From positions 33,541 to 97,540 of the forward strand of contig NZ_QFFK01000015.1 in the NCBI RefSeq assembly GCF_003149455.1: 64,000 bases of DNA, read 5' to 3'. This document shows positions 8,571-18,014 of the stretch, in pieces. The notes beneath the pieces are model-generated. The model saw only the letters and a list, made by a program, of their open reading frames with translations. It was not told the origin of the DNA and did not search any database. The position numbers and the translations under genes are program-made. Source of the stretch: Chitinophaga deserti. GTDB lineage: Bacteria; Bacteroidota; Bacteroidia; Chitinophagales; Chitinophagaceae. The first letter of the stretch is position 1. Each line of letters opens with the position of its first letter.

Positions 8571-9353
8571 GATGGTGAGGTTCTTGGCGCGGTAGGGCTG
8601 TATCTCCGGACTGTCGGCAGGCAGTTCCGTGATGAGGTAATGTACTTCCTGAAGATCTGCAATCTTCATTTTCATAGAGGTGTTGAGTTTTTCGGCGATG
8701 GCAAGGATGGCGATTTTATCTGCCGCCTTGATCATGGCCTTTTTTACCTGGATGGTTTCCCAGTCGGAGTCGGTAAGGCCGTTGGCCGGGTCTATGGCGT
8801 TGGTGCCGATGATGCAGAGGTCGGCCTGGATGTTTGAAAGGTATTCGAATACTTCACCGCTTACGGTCATCTGGCTGTAGGCGGATATCTGCCCGCCGAT
8901 AACGATCGTTTTGATCATGGGTTTATCGAGCAGTTCCACGGCAGATAATACGTTCACGGTAATAAAGGTGGCGCGCAGGGTGGGAGGGATCTTTTTGATG
9001 AACTCCCGGATGGTAGTGCCGCCACCGATGAGTACGATCATATCATCCTGCAATAATTGCAAAGTTTTTTCGGCTATAACCACCTTGTTGTTCTGCGCAT
9101 AGGTCTCCGATTCATGGCCGTAATGATAGGCGATAGACATGGCGCCGCCCTTAATCTTCACTACTTCACCATCTTCCGCCAGCTCATTCACATCGCGGCG
9201 GATAGTATCCTCCGACACGTTGATAAGCCCAACCAGATCACTGTAGGTGATCCGGGTATGAATATTAACCTGTTTAATGATTAGTTCCTTCCTGGCCTTT
9301 TTGGTCAGGGAAACCGGGGGTAACTGGTCTTGCGATTGAATGTCCATAGTCAT
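8565..9353 (-). CDS. DeoR/GlpR family transcriptional regulator
   Basis: A 262-residue sugar-phosphate-responsive repressor type. The N-terminal DeoR helix-turn-helix occupies about residues 18-75, with the signature ITYSDLVGLINVSEDTIRRD (the VSEDTIRRDV helix binds DNA) and the KIKGGA linker. The C-terminal DeoRC domain (about 90-255) has the phosphosugar-binding motif IVLIGGGTTIREF, then VIGGQIS and CIIGTNAIDPANGLTD. It is divergent from the susC-led amino-sugar operon and probably controls it. TTGCAA motifs occur both just upstream of this gene (9365-9370) and before susC (9588, 9621, 9630), so autoregulation plus operon control is likely. The effector is unknown; a phosphorylated sugar acid or amino sugar would fit. 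Confidence 0.9.
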   Translation of the reverse strand: MTMDIQSQDQLPPVSLTKKARKELIIKQVNIHTRITYSDLVGLINVSEDTIRRDVNELAEDGEVVKIKGGAMSIAYHYGHESETYAQNNKVVIAEKTLQLLQDDMIVLIGGGTTIREFIKKIPPTLRATFITVNVLSAVELLDKPMIKTIVIGGQISAYSQMTVSGEVFEYLSNIQADLCIIGTNAIDPANGLTDSDWETIQVKKAMIKAADKIAILAIAEKLNTSMKMKIADLQEVHYLITELPADSPEIQPYRAKNLTIL

Positions 9354-9364
9354 CTTAGTTGCGC

Positions 9365-9402
9365 TTGCAAATGAATTTTACTGAAAATTCCCTGTTATGC
9401 AA
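9365..9402. promoter_or_regulatory. possible auto-operator next to the DeoR gene
   Basis: TTGCAA at 9365-9370 and ATGCAA at 9397-9402 lie 12-50 bases upstream of the DeoR-family start codon. They resemble the TTGCAA cluster in front of susC. Confidence 0.35.
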
Positions 9403-9587
9403 AGAATTCCGGTTAAATCACCGGTAAAAATAATATTCTGACCCATAATTTCGCAATTTTTGAATACAAACTGATGTTTTTGCGTTAATTTTTTTCCAGT
9501 TGAGAATGGCTGGTAGTTTATATATATTGATATACAATTGGTTGTGTAGATGAAGTCGCAATTCCTGCGGACATACTAGATAACTAT

Positions 9588-9635
9588 TTGCAATTATTGC
9601 TAAAAATAGCTGCAAATAATTTGCAAATCTTGCAA
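9588..9635. promoter_or_regulatory. TTGCAA cluster, candidate operator of the susC operon
   Basis: Three TTGCAA palindromes (9588-9593, 9621-9626, 9630-9635) and one CTGCAA (9610-9615) lie within 48 bases. TTGCAATTATTGC at 9588-9600 and GCAAATAATTTGCAA at 9612-9626 form an imperfect inverted repeat, as expected for a dimeric repressor. The cluster is 65 bases before the susC ATG, in the otherwise empty 346-base gap 9354-9699 between the DeoR gene and susC. The rest of that gap is AT-rich and I see no gene in it. Confidence 0.5.
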
Positions 9636-9699
9636 TAATGCGTAATTTGAGTCAAGAATTTTGCATTTATCCGACTTATTTATCAACCAAACCACCGAG

Positions 9700-12600
9700 A
9701 TGAAAACATTCCAACTGGCTGCTTTTCCACGACTGCTCCTATTGTTTTGCAGTATGTTCCTGTGTCTGGAAAGTATGGCCCAATCCCTTAAAATTACCGG
9801 CACGGTTTCCGGTGCCGACGGACAAAAAATCCCCGGCGCCTCCGTTTCCCTCGCCAGCGCCCGCGGTACCGGTACTGTATCCGATCCCGGCGGCCGATTT
9901 TCCCTCTCCATTCCTGCTTCGTCTTCTCCGGTTACACTCGTGGTGTCTTTCATCGGGTACGACAATGCCACCGTTACCCTGCAGCCGGGTCAAACCAACA
10001 TCGATGTGGTGCTCACAGAAAGTACAAAAGCCCTCAACGAAGTGGTGGTTACGGCACTTGGTATTAAAAAGGCCCGTAAAGCAGTAACCTACTCCGTTTC
10101 CGAAGTGAAAGGCGCTGACCTCACGCAGGCCCGGGAGATTAACATGGTGGAAGGGCTCACGGGTAAAGTAGCGGGTGTTTCCGTATCCGGCCTTGCCGCC
10201 GGCCCCGGCAGCTCCAGCCGCGTAGTGATCCGTGGTAACGGTTCGTTTGGCAACAACCAGCCGCTCTATGTAATCAACGGTATGCCGCTCGATAACTCCA
10301 CTTCCAACGTACCAGCTTCCGGCAACGCTTCTATCGGCCTCAATGCCGACCGTGGCGATGGTATCGGCGGTATTAACCCGGACGATATCGAGACTATCTC
10401 CATCCTTAAAGGCGCTACCGCTTCTGCCCTCTATGGCAGCCGCGCAGCCAACGGGGTGGTTATCATCACCACTAAACGCGGCCTCAAACAGAAGGGCATT
10501 GGTCTGGAATACAATTCCACCATTACCCTCGAAACTCCGGCCATCGTGCCCGACTGGCAATCAGAATACGGTCAGGGTACTCGCGGTAACAAACCCACTA
10601 CCCAGAACGAAGCCATTAACTCCGGCCGCCTTTCCTGGGGCCCAAAAATGGATGGCTCCAATGTGATCCAGTTCGATGGCGTATCCCGCCCTTATGTTGC
10701 ACAAAAGGATAACATTAAAAACTTCTACCGCACAGGTACTACTTTCACCAATACGGTGGCCGTAAGCGGTGGCAGCGAGCTGGGAACCTACCGCCTGTCT
10801 ATGTCAGACATGAACAATCGCGGTCTGGTCCCTAACTCAGAACTGAATAAAAAGATCTTTAGTCTGGGTGTGGTAGCCAATCTCCATAAACGCCTCACAG
10901 TAGAAGGTTACGCGCAATACAACAAAGAAAAGGCGAAAGGCCGCTCCAACGTGGCGGACGCTACCGGTAACCCTAACTGGGGTACTTACATGCTGGCCAG
11001 CACGGTAGATGTGCGGAGTCTGGCCCCGGGGTATAACCTCAGCACGGGTCAGGAAACGCCCTGGAACCCTTCCGGCTTCGCTACCAATCCATACTGGGCG
11101 GTGAACAAGTTCATCAATAACGACGACCGCGACCGCTTCATCGGAAACCTGAACGCTAAATTCAATATCCTCGATAACCTGTTCGTCCGCGGCCGTGTAA
11201 CGCACGACTATACCACCATTAACTGGCTGGGGGTAGTGCCTTCCGGAACTGCCTACGAACCGCGTGGTTATTATCAGGAGCATACCACCGGTATTACAGA
11301 AACCAATGCTGAACTGACCTTGAACTATCAGGGCCGCTTCGGCCGCGATTTCACAGTGGATGTACTTGCAGGCGGCAACCGCCAGCGGTACCGCTCGCAG
11401 AACAAGATCCTGCTCGGTAACTTCTTCGCAGAGCCGGGCTTCTACGATCCTTCCAATGTTCGCAGCCTCACCACTACCAATGTGCTCCGCCGTTCAGGGG
11501 TAAACTCCCTCTTCGCTTCGGCCGACCTTGGGTATAAAGACATGTTCTTCCTTACCGTAACAGGCCGTAACGACTGGTTCTCTACCCTCGATCCCGAGAA
11601 CAATAATATCTTCTACCCATCCTTCGGCGGTAGCTTCATCCTCAGCGAAGCTGCCAATCTGCCAAAGGCCATCACATTCGCCAAGATCCGTGCTTCCTGG
11701 GCACAGGTAGGCGGTGGTGCGCCGGAGCCGTATGCGTTGAACCAGACGTATCACCTGGTACCCGGTGGCGGTCACTTCGAGCAACCGCTGCAAACACCTT
11801 CGCAGGTAGCCGGTGCCGGTGGTGGTACACTCACCGCGCCTAACAGGAAACTCCGTCCGTATACGAATACAACACTGGAAGCAGGTTTTGAAGCGCGCTT
11901 CCTCAATAACCGCTTGTCTGCAGACTTCGCGGTGTACGACCGCCGTACTAAAGACGATATCGTGAACATCACCATCTCTCAGGGTTCCGGTTACAACTTC
12001 ACCAATATCAACATCGGTGAAATGAGCAATAAAGGCGTGGAGCTTTTACTGAGCGGTATTCCTATTCAGAAGAAGAATTTCAGCTGGGAAGTGACGTTGA
12101 ATGCCGCTTACAACAAAAACGAAGTGGTGCGTCTTGCGGATGGGATCAAGTCTATTGAGATCGACCGTGCAGTGAATGGTTACGCTACCATCTCGGCAGT
12201 TGTAGGTAAGCCCTTCAGCATGATCAATGCTACCAAGATCATCCGCAATGCGCAGGGGCAGGCGGTATACGGAGCCAATGGCTGGGAAATGGCTACCATC
12301 GCGCCTGAAGAGATCGGCACGGGTGTAGCGCCCTGGAATGGCGGTATCAATAACAACTTCCGTTATGGCCGTTTTAACCTCGGCTTTCTGGTGGATGCCC
12401 GCTTTGGCGGATATGTATATTCCGGTACCAACCTGTACGGCACCCGCTTCGGTTTAACGGATATCACACTGCCGGGCCGCGATGGCGGTTTAACCGTGAA
12501 TGGTGTGGATGATAAAGGCGCGCCTTTCACCAAAACACTTCAGTATGCAGATCTGCAGGGGTATTATGATAACTGGAAGGCACAGTCGGAGCGGTTTGTA

Positions 12601-12849
12601 TACAAATCAGACTTCATTAAACTGCGCCAGGTGATCCTGGGGTATAAGCTGCCTTTCGAGAAGATCGGAGCGGTGAAATTCCAGGGAGCTTCGCTCTCCT
12701 TCGTAGCGCGCAACCTGCTCATCCTGCATAAGAAAACACCGAATGTAGATCCTGAGTCTACTTTCAACAACTCCAACGCGCAGGGCTTTGAGATGTTTGG
12801 CGTGCCCCGCACCCGTAGCTTCGGCCTGAATCTGATGGTTAAACTGTAA
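9700..12849 (+). CDS. SusC/RagA family TonB-linked outer-membrane transporter
   Basis: A 1049-residue outer-membrane beta-barrel that imports glycans with its SusD partner, powered by TonB. A signal peptide ends near CLESMAQS. A carboxypeptidase-D-like regulatory domain follows (LKITGTVSGADGQKIPGASV), then the SusC TonB box region ALNEVVVTALGIKK. The plug has VIRGNGSFGNNQPLYVINGM and the SusC signature ISILKGATASALYGSRAANG with VVIITTKRG after it. The barrel ends RTRSFGLNLMVKL with the usual terminal aromatic/hydrophobic strand. I start at the ATG at 9700; the frame opens at a TTG 39 bases earlier, but the ATG gives a proper signal peptide. It is the first gene of the amino-sugar operon. Confidence 0.95.
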   Translation: MKTFQLAAFPRLLLLFCSMFLCLESMAQSLKITGTVSGADGQKIPGASVSLASARGTGTVSDPGGRFSLSIPASSSPVTLVVSFIGYDNATVTLQPGQTNIDVVLTESTKALNEVVVTALGIKKARKAVTYSVSEVKGADLTQAREINMVEGLTGKVAGVSVSGLAAGPGSSSRVVIRGNGSFGNNQPLYVINGMPLDNSTSNVPASGNASIGLNADRGDGIGGINPDDIETISILKGATASALYGSRAANGVVIITTKRGLKQKGIGLEYNSTITLETPAIVPDWQSEYGQGTRGNKPTTQNEAINSGRLSWGPKMDGSNVIQFDGVSRPYVAQKDNIKNFYRTGTTFTNTVAVSGGSELGTYRLSMSDMNNRGLVPNSELNKKIFSLGVVANLHKRLTVEGYAQYNKEKAKGRSNVADATGNPNWGTYMLASTVDVRSLAPGYNLSTGQETPWNPSGFATNPYWAVNKFINNDDRDRFIGNLNAKFNILDNLFVRGRVTHDYTTINWLGVVPSGTAYEPRGYYQEHTTGITETNAELTLNYQGRFGRDFTVDVLAGGNRQRYRSQNKILLGNFFAEPGFYDPSNVRSLTTTNVLRRSGVNSLFASADLGYKDMFFLTVTGRNDWFSTLDPENNNIFYPSFGGSFILSEAANLPKAITFAKIRASWAQVGGGAPEPYALNQTYHLVPGGGHFEQPLQTPSQVAGAGGGTLTAPNRKLRPYTNTTLEAGFEARFLNNRLSADFAVYDRRTKDDIVNITISQGSGYNFTNINIGEMSNKGVELLLSGIPIQKKNFSWEVTLNAAYNKNEVVRLADGIKSIEIDRAVNGYATISAVVGKPFSMINATKIIRNAQGQAVYGANGWEMATIAPEEIGTGVAPWNGGINNNFRYGRFNLGFLVDARFGGYVYSGTNLYGTRFGLTDITLPGRDGGLTVNGVDDKGAPFTKTLQYADLQGYYDNWKAQSERFVYKSDFIKLRQVILGYKLPFEKIGAVKFQGASLSFVARNLLILHKKTPNVDPESTFNNSNAQGFEMFGVPRTRSFGLNLMVKL

Positions 12850-12867
12850 ACGCAAAAAAGAACGATC

Positions 12868-14409
12868 ATGCAACGCATAGCCAAATATACTTACGCGCTT
12901 CTGCTGGGCGCATCCATGGGCCTCGCTTCGTGCGATAAGGGTTTTGAGGAAATGAATACCAATCCCAATGCCTCTACCAAACCCAATGTCGATTTCCTGT
13001 TTTCACAAAGCATCCTACAGGGGAACTATGTGTACGACCGTGTGTATTTCTACACCTCGTACCTCACCTGCGGTGCTTTTATACAGCATTTTTCCTTTGC
13101 AAAAGATGTGACGCTGGCAGGCAGTGGGGATAAGTACGGTCAGGTGGATGCTTACCAGGGCCAGTACTTCCGCTTTGCATATACCAATGTGCTCACTACG
13201 CTCTTCGAATTGCTCCGTGCCACGGAAGGGAAGCCTGAACTGGTGAATAAAGCCGCATCCGCACGCATCTGGCGTGTCCTCATCCAGCAGCGTATTACCG
13301 ACCTGTATGGCGAAGTGCCTTACACAGAAGCTAACAAAGGCGCTGTTGAAGGGATCTTTCAACCTAAGTATGACACACAGGCTTCCATCTACGATGGTAT
13401 GCTCCGTGAACTGGAGTCCGCTGCTAATTCTTTCGATAACGGACAGCTGAAGTTTGCTGCGGCCGACTTTGTGTACAAAGGCGATATCGCCAAATGGAAG
13501 AAGCTGGCATATTCACTTATGCTCCGCGTTTCCATGCGCATGTCGAAAGTAGCGCCGGAAAAAGCCCGCGAGTGGGCAGCGAAAGCCATTGCAGGCGGCA
13601 TCATTATGCAGGAGGAAGACCAGGCTGTTGTACAGTACGGCAGCGGTTCGCAAACCTATAATGTGAACCCGGTGGTGTTTGAGCTCGTTGGACAGGATTT
13701 GAAACCCAGCTCCAAAGGCGCGGATAATACAGAGAACGGTAAGTACAGCAAAACGCTTATCGATTTCCTGAAATCCAATAACGACCCCCGTCTGCCGGTT
13801 ATCTCGGTAGTATGGAACGGCGGTGTGCCCGATACTTCGGCAGCCTTGCAGAAAGGGATGCCAAATGGAACGGAAGTTCGTCCGAATGATTTTGTAACGT
13901 ATTCCGAGCCTAACCCGGCCACTGTATTGCAGAATTCAGCACCGCTGATCGTGGTATCTGCCGCAGAAATGCGTTTCCTGCTTAGCGAGGCTATCCTTCG
14001 CACCTGGGCTACTGGCAACGCTGCACAGGCATATAAAGAAGGAATTGAGATCGCCATGCGGAACTGGGCGCTTTTTGGCGCAGCTGGCCGTATACCGGCG
14101 GATAGGATCAATGCCTATACTGCAGCACATCCGCTGGCAGGTACCTTCAATGATCAGATGAGCCAGATCCACAGCCAGTTCTGGGTGGCAACGCTGTTCG
14201 ATGAGCAGGAGGCTTATGCTAACTGGCGGAGAACGGGTTATCCAGTACTGACGCCTGTAAATGCAAAGGATAATCAAACCAATGGTACAATTCCCCGCAG
14301 ACTGCCTTACAGCAGAACCGAGCAGGGTAGTAACCGTCCTAATTACGACGCGGCCGTATCCCGTCAGGGAGCTGATTTATTGACAACCCGCATCTGGTGG
14401 GATAAATAA
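12868..14409 (+). CDS. SusD/RagB family nutrient-binding lipoprotein (SusD-like_2 type)
   Basis: A 513-residue surface lipoprotein that caps the SusC barrel and binds the glycan. The lipobox GASMGLASC puts the acylated Cys at residue 22, followed by DKGFEEMNTNPNAS, the characteristic start of the SusD-like_2 branch. The alpha-helical TPR-like core includes RIWRVLIQQRITDLYGEVPY and KLAYSLMLRVSMRMSK, both typical. The C-terminal part contains IPRRLPYSRTEQGSN, a conserved segment near the end in this branch. It follows susC by 18 bases and precedes the hexosaminidase gene by 5, so it is clearly in the operon. Confidence 0.93.
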   Translation: MQRIAKYTYALLLGASMGLASCDKGFEEMNTNPNASTKPNVDFLFSQSILQGNYVYDRVYFYTSYLTCGAFIQHFSFAKDVTLAGSGDKYGQVDAYQGQYFRFAYTNVLTTLFELLRATEGKPELVNKAASARIWRVLIQQRITDLYGEVPYTEANKGAVEGIFQPKYDTQASIYDGMLRELESAANSFDNGQLKFAAADFVYKGDIAKWKKLAYSLMLRVSMRMSKVAPEKAREWAAKAIAGGIIMQEEDQAVVQYGSGSQTYNVNPVVFELVGQDLKPSSKGADNTENGKYSKTLIDFLKSNNDPRLPVISVVWNGGVPDTSAALQKGMPNGTEVRPNDFVTYSEPNPATVLQNSAPLIVVSAAEMRFLLSEAILRTWATGNAAQAYKEGIEIAMRNWALFGAAGRIPADRINAYTAAHPLAGTFNDQMSQIHSQFWVATLFDEQEAYANWRRTGYPVLTPVNAKDNQTNGTIPRRLPYSRTEQGSNRPNYDAAVSRQGADLLTTRIWWDK

Positions 14410-14414
14410 CACTG

Positions 14415-16685
14415 ATGCGTTTCTTAGTTTTTCTCATTCTGTTTTACCATTTGACCTTGCCAACAACAAGGGCCCAGCGGCCCGGCGCTTCCGATAAGGA
14501 AGCGCCGGCACCGCGGGCTTCCAGAGTGGTGAAGTCCGGCGGCGCTTCTTCGCGGACGTTGCCTGCACCGGTTATCCCTCAGCTGATACCGGTGCCGGCA
14601 TCTTACCGTACTTTACCCGGTGTCCTGACTTTACGCAATGCTGCCGGTATGCAGTTCCCCCGCGAATTATCCAATGCCGCAGCTTTGCTGGGTGAATATC
14701 TGCAAAAGGAAGCGGGATTAAAAAACGGAACCGGCGGAGATATTGTTTTCCTGCTGGATACGAATGCTGTTAAAAAAGATGAAGCCTATCATCTCCTGAT
14801 AACTACCCGTAATGCAACCATTACCGTGCGGGATACCGCCGGTGCTTTTCATGCCGTGCAAACACTGCGGCAATTGTGGAAACAACGTAACGGGCAGGTG
14901 ACCTTCCCAGCCTGCGAAATTTCGGACTATCCGCGCTTCGCTTACCGTGGTATGCACCTCGATGTAAGCCGACACTTCTTTTCAGTGGATTTCGTGAAAG
15001 GGTATATCGACAGTCTTGCCCGTTACAAATTCAATACTTTCCACTGGCACCTGACGGATGATCAGGGCTGGCGGATCGAGATAAAGAAATACCCTAAACT
15101 GCAATCGGTAGCCGCATGGCGCGATGAAACCATGACTGGCCATAAGAAAGAGCTGCCTCACCGCTTCGATGGCATAAAATACGGCGGCTATTATACGCAG
15201 GATGAAGTGCGGGAGATTGTTGCCTACGCTTCTTCCCGAGGCATCACCGTAATCCCGGAAATAGAAATGCCAGGACATGCGCAGGCGGCCCTTGCCGCAT
15301 ACCCGCATCTGGGTTGTACCGGCGGGCCGTACAAGACCGCTGCCTTCTGGGGTGTGTTTGATGATGTGTTCTGTGCCGGGAAAGACAGTACGTTCCAGTT
15401 CCTCGAAGATGTACTGGAGGAAGTGTTGCCCCTGTTCCCTTCAACATACATCCATATCGGCGGCGATGAATGCCCTAAAACCCGCTGGAATGCCTGCGCT
15501 GCCTGTAAAGCACGGATGGAGAAAGAAGGGCTCCCGGATGCAGATGCGCTGCAAAGTTATTTCGTGCGCCGCATTGGAAAGTGGCTCAATGCGAAGGGCC
15601 GTAAACTGATTGGCTGGGATGAAATACTGGAAGGCGGATTGGCTCCCGGCGCTACTGTTATGAGCTGGCGCGGTACGGAAGGTGCTACACAGGCTGCAGC
15701 TCAGGGCCACCGGGTAATCATGACACCGGAAGATGAGTATTACTTTGATCATTACATCTCACTATATAACGACGAGCCCGTTGCTGCAGGAGGTTACACT
15801 CCGCTGCAGGAAGTTTATAACTGGGAGCCTCCTTTGCCCGAACTCATTGCGGGTGTGCAGGGGCAGCTCTGGAGCGAGTATCTGCCCACCGAAAAACAGG
15901 CCCTGTACATGCTCTATCCCCGCATACTGGCAGTTGCGGAAACCGGTTGGAGTCGTGCAGATAAAAAATCGTGGCCCGGTTTCCTGGCGCGCCTCAGCAA
16001 CATGGATGCTTCACTGATCCCTGATGAGGTGGTGATGCATGCAGAAGCCGGCAAACCGGGAAGTATCCGCGTTTCGCTGGAAAGTACCGGAGCCATTCAA
16101 TACCGCCTGGGCAATGGACCGGTTCAGCTTTACCAAGGCCCCTTCACCGTTAAATCTTCCACGATACTGGAAGCGTGGCGGAAGGAGCGTGGCCCGGACC
16201 GGAAGCTGCGCCGGGAGTTGCTGGTGCAGCTCGCAACGGGAGCAAAGGTGATGCTGCAACAGCCTCCCAACACGAAGTACAATGCCGGTGCACAAACACT
16301 GGTGAACGGTATATCCGGTACGCACCGCTACAACGATGGACAGTGGCTGGGCTTCTCCGCCCGCGATCTCGAAGTGGTGATAGACCTGGGCGCTAAAAGA
16401 ACGATCCGGAAGGTGGGAGCCAATATCCTGAACTATCACTGGCAAAGGATGTGGGAGCCAACAGACTTGCAATTCTTTATTTCTACAGACGGGGTAAATT
16501 ATACTCCCGTTGCTTCTACAGACCGCTTCCCCGTTTACGGCATCAATGCCATAAGACTGGAAGTGCGTGCGGCAGAAGCCCGGTTTGTGAAAGTGACAGC
16601 CCGGAACAAAGGAAAAATTCCACAGGGGGAATATGGTGCAGGTGGCAACAGCATGTTGTTGGTAGACGAATTGATTATCGAATAA
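14415..16685 (+). CDS. beta-N-acetylhexosaminidase, GH20
   Basis: A 756-residue exported glycosidase that removes terminal beta-linked GlcNAc or GalNAc, for example from chitin oligomers or glycoproteins. A signal peptide ends near TTRAQ. The GH20b domain follows (IPQLIPVPASYRTLPG), then the GH20 barrel with RGMHLDVSRHFF, KFNTFHWHLTDDQGWRIEIK and EIEMPGHAQAAL. The catalytic pair is Asp351-Glu352 in HIGGDECPKTRW: Glu is the acid and Asp orients the substrate acetamido group. The active-site tryptophan is in VMSWRGTEG. About 200 C-terminal residues contain a chitobiase-like C domain and an F5/8-type discoidin module (near 610-755, DGQWLGFSARDLEVVIDLG). It links the operon to GlcNAc-containing polymers. 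Confidence 0.95.
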   Translation: MRFLVFLILFYHLTLPTTRAQRPGASDKEAPAPRASRVVKSGGASSRTLPAPVIPQLIPVPASYRTLPGVLTLRNAAGMQFPRELSNAAALLGEYLQKEAGLKNGTGGDIVFLLDTNAVKKDEAYHLLITTRNATITVRDTAGAFHAVQTLRQLWKQRNGQVTFPACEISDYPRFAYRGMHLDVSRHFFSVDFVKGYIDSLARYKFNTFHWHLTDDQGWRIEIKKYPKLQSVAAWRDETMTGHKKELPHRFDGIKYGGYYTQDEVREIVAYASSRGITVIPEIEMPGHAQAALAAYPHLGCTGGPYKTAAFWGVFDDVFCAGKDSTFQFLEDVLEEVLPLFPSTYIHIGGDECPKTRWNACAACKARMEKEGLPDADALQSYFVRRIGKWLNAKGRKLIGWDEILEGGLAPGATVMSWRGTEGATQAAAQGHRVIMTPEDEYYFDHYISLYNDEPVAAGGYTPLQEVYNWEPPLPELIAGVQGQLWSEYLPTEKQALYMLYPRILAVAETGWSRADKKSWPGFLARLSNMDASLIPDEVVMHAEAGKPGSIRVSLESTGAIQYRLGNGPVQLYQGPFTVKSSTILEAWRKERGPDRKLRRELLVQLATGAKVMLQQPPNTKYNAGAQTLVNGISGTHRYNDGQWLGFSARDLEVVIDLGAKRTIRKVGANILNYHWQRMWEPTDLQFFISTDGVNYTPVASTDRFPVYGINAIRLEVRAAEARFVKVTARNKGKIPQGEYGAGGNSMLLVDELIIE

Positions 16686-16698
16686 TAAAAACGGAAGG

Positions 16699-18000
16699 AT
16701 GGCTTTTGGGATTGTTGCTGCCTGCATACTTTTACTGATCGTTTTGCTGACCTGGGGTAAGATGAACGCTTTCCTCGCCTTCCTGCTCGTATCCATCGTT
16801 GGTGGCATATTGCTGGGCCTGCCACTTCCGGCGATTCCCGGGGCATTGCAAAAAGGTATCGGGGATACAGTAGGCGGATTGCTGCCCATCCTCGCACTGG
16901 GAGCCATGTTGGGTAAACTGGTAGCAGAAAGCGGGGCAGCGAAGCAGATCGCCCAATCGCTTATGGAGCTGGTTGGCCCAAAGTATGTGCAGTGGGCGCT
17001 GCTGGCGGCGGGTTTTATTATCGGCATCCCGCTGTTTTACGGAGTGGGCTTTGTGCTGATGGTGCCGTTGATTTTTTCTGTCATTTACCGCTATAAATTA
17101 CCCGCAGTAGCCACAGCGCTTCCGGCGCTGGCGGCCTTGTCTGTCACCCATGGCTTTTTACCGCCGCATCCTTCGCCGGTTGCACTGGTGCAGCAGTTTG
17201 GGGCCGATATGGGGAAAACACTGTTGTATGGACTGGTTGTGGCCGTGCCTGCCATCCTGGTGGCGGGACCGCTGTTCGCGCAGTTCCTCAGGCGCATTCC
17301 CGCCGGAGAATCAACCATGTTCCGCGCACCGGAAAATGATGATGTGCCACTGCCGGGCAAAATGTCCAGTTTCCTCACGGCATTGCTGCCGGTGCTGTTA
17401 CTGATGGCAGGAGCCGTAACTTTGCACTTCTGGCCCAGCCTGCCCTGGCTGCAATTCGCAGCCGATCCTTCCGTGGTAATGCTGTTCTGTGTACTCACCG
17501 CCTGCCTTACACTGGGGCGGATGCAGGGGAAGGATATGGCCACGGTAATGCGTATCTGTGGAGAGGCGGTGAAGGATATTGCGCCGGTGTTGCTGGTGAT
17601 TGCCGGAGCAGGTGCACTGAAGCAGGTACTGGCCCAAACGGGCGTCAGCAACCAGATTGCAGCAGCTATGCAAACTTGGCCTGTGCCTCCCCTGGTACTG
17701 GGGTGGATGATGGCCGCCATTATCCGTGCTTGCGTAGGGTCTGCCACCATCGCTGGTCTTACCGCCGCAGGCATGGTGGCGCCACTGGTGCAGTCCGGAC
17801 TGGCCGATCCCAACCTTATGGTATTATCCGTAGGCGCGGGCAGCCTCATGTTCTCGCATGTCAACGATGCCGGGTTCTGGATGTTCAGGGAGTATTTCTC
17901 ATTGAGCATTAAAAGCACCCTGCTGTCGTGGTCGGTTATGGAAACATTGGTAGGTGTGGCCGGGATGGCAGGAATTTTACTGTTACAATTGATCTTATAA
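16699..18000 (+). CDS. GntP family gluconate-type H+ symporter
   Basis: A 433-residue inner-membrane permease with about 12-14 hydrophobic segments. It begins with a family-like AFLAFLLVSIVGGILLGLPL. The GntP hallmarks are GDTVGGLLPILALGAMLGKL, a GIPLFYGVGFVLMVPLIF stretch, VTHGFLPPHPSPVAL, and near the end ACVGSATIAGLTAAGMVAPL and SHVNDAGFWMFREYF. Members carry gluconate, idonate, fructuronate or related hydroxy acids, and some carry D-serine. Within an operon headed by SusCD and a hexosaminidase, the likely cargo is a sugar acid, possibly an amino-sugar acid, but this is inference. It is 13 bases downstream of the GH20 gene and 14 upstream of ridA. Confidence 0.93.
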   Translation: MAFGIVAACILLLIVLLTWGKMNAFLAFLLVSIVGGILLGLPLPAIPGALQKGIGDTVGGLLPILALGAMLGKLVAESGAAKQIAQSLMELVGPKYVQWALLAAGFIIGIPLFYGVGFVLMVPLIFSVIYRYKLPAVATALPALAALSVTHGFLPPHPSPVALVQQFGADMGKTLLYGLVVAVPAILVAGPLFAQFLRRIPAGESTMFRAPENDDVPLPGKMSSFLTALLPVLLLMAGAVTLHFWPSLPWLQFAADPSVVMLFCVLTACLTLGRMQGKDMATVMRICGEAVKDIAPVLLVIAGAGALKQVLAQTGVSNQIAAAMQTWPVPPLVLGWMMAAIIRACVGSATIAGLTAAGMVAPLVQSGLADPNLMVLSVGAGSLMFSHVNDAGFWMFREYFSLSIKSTLLSWSVMETLVGVAGMAGILLLQLIL

Positions 18001-18014
18001 AAACAGGATATCTT

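Noticed and set aside
9661..9699. TTG start extending SusC by 13 residues
   Set aside because: The ATG at 9700 yields a standard signal peptide; the extension would put a polar stretch in front of it.
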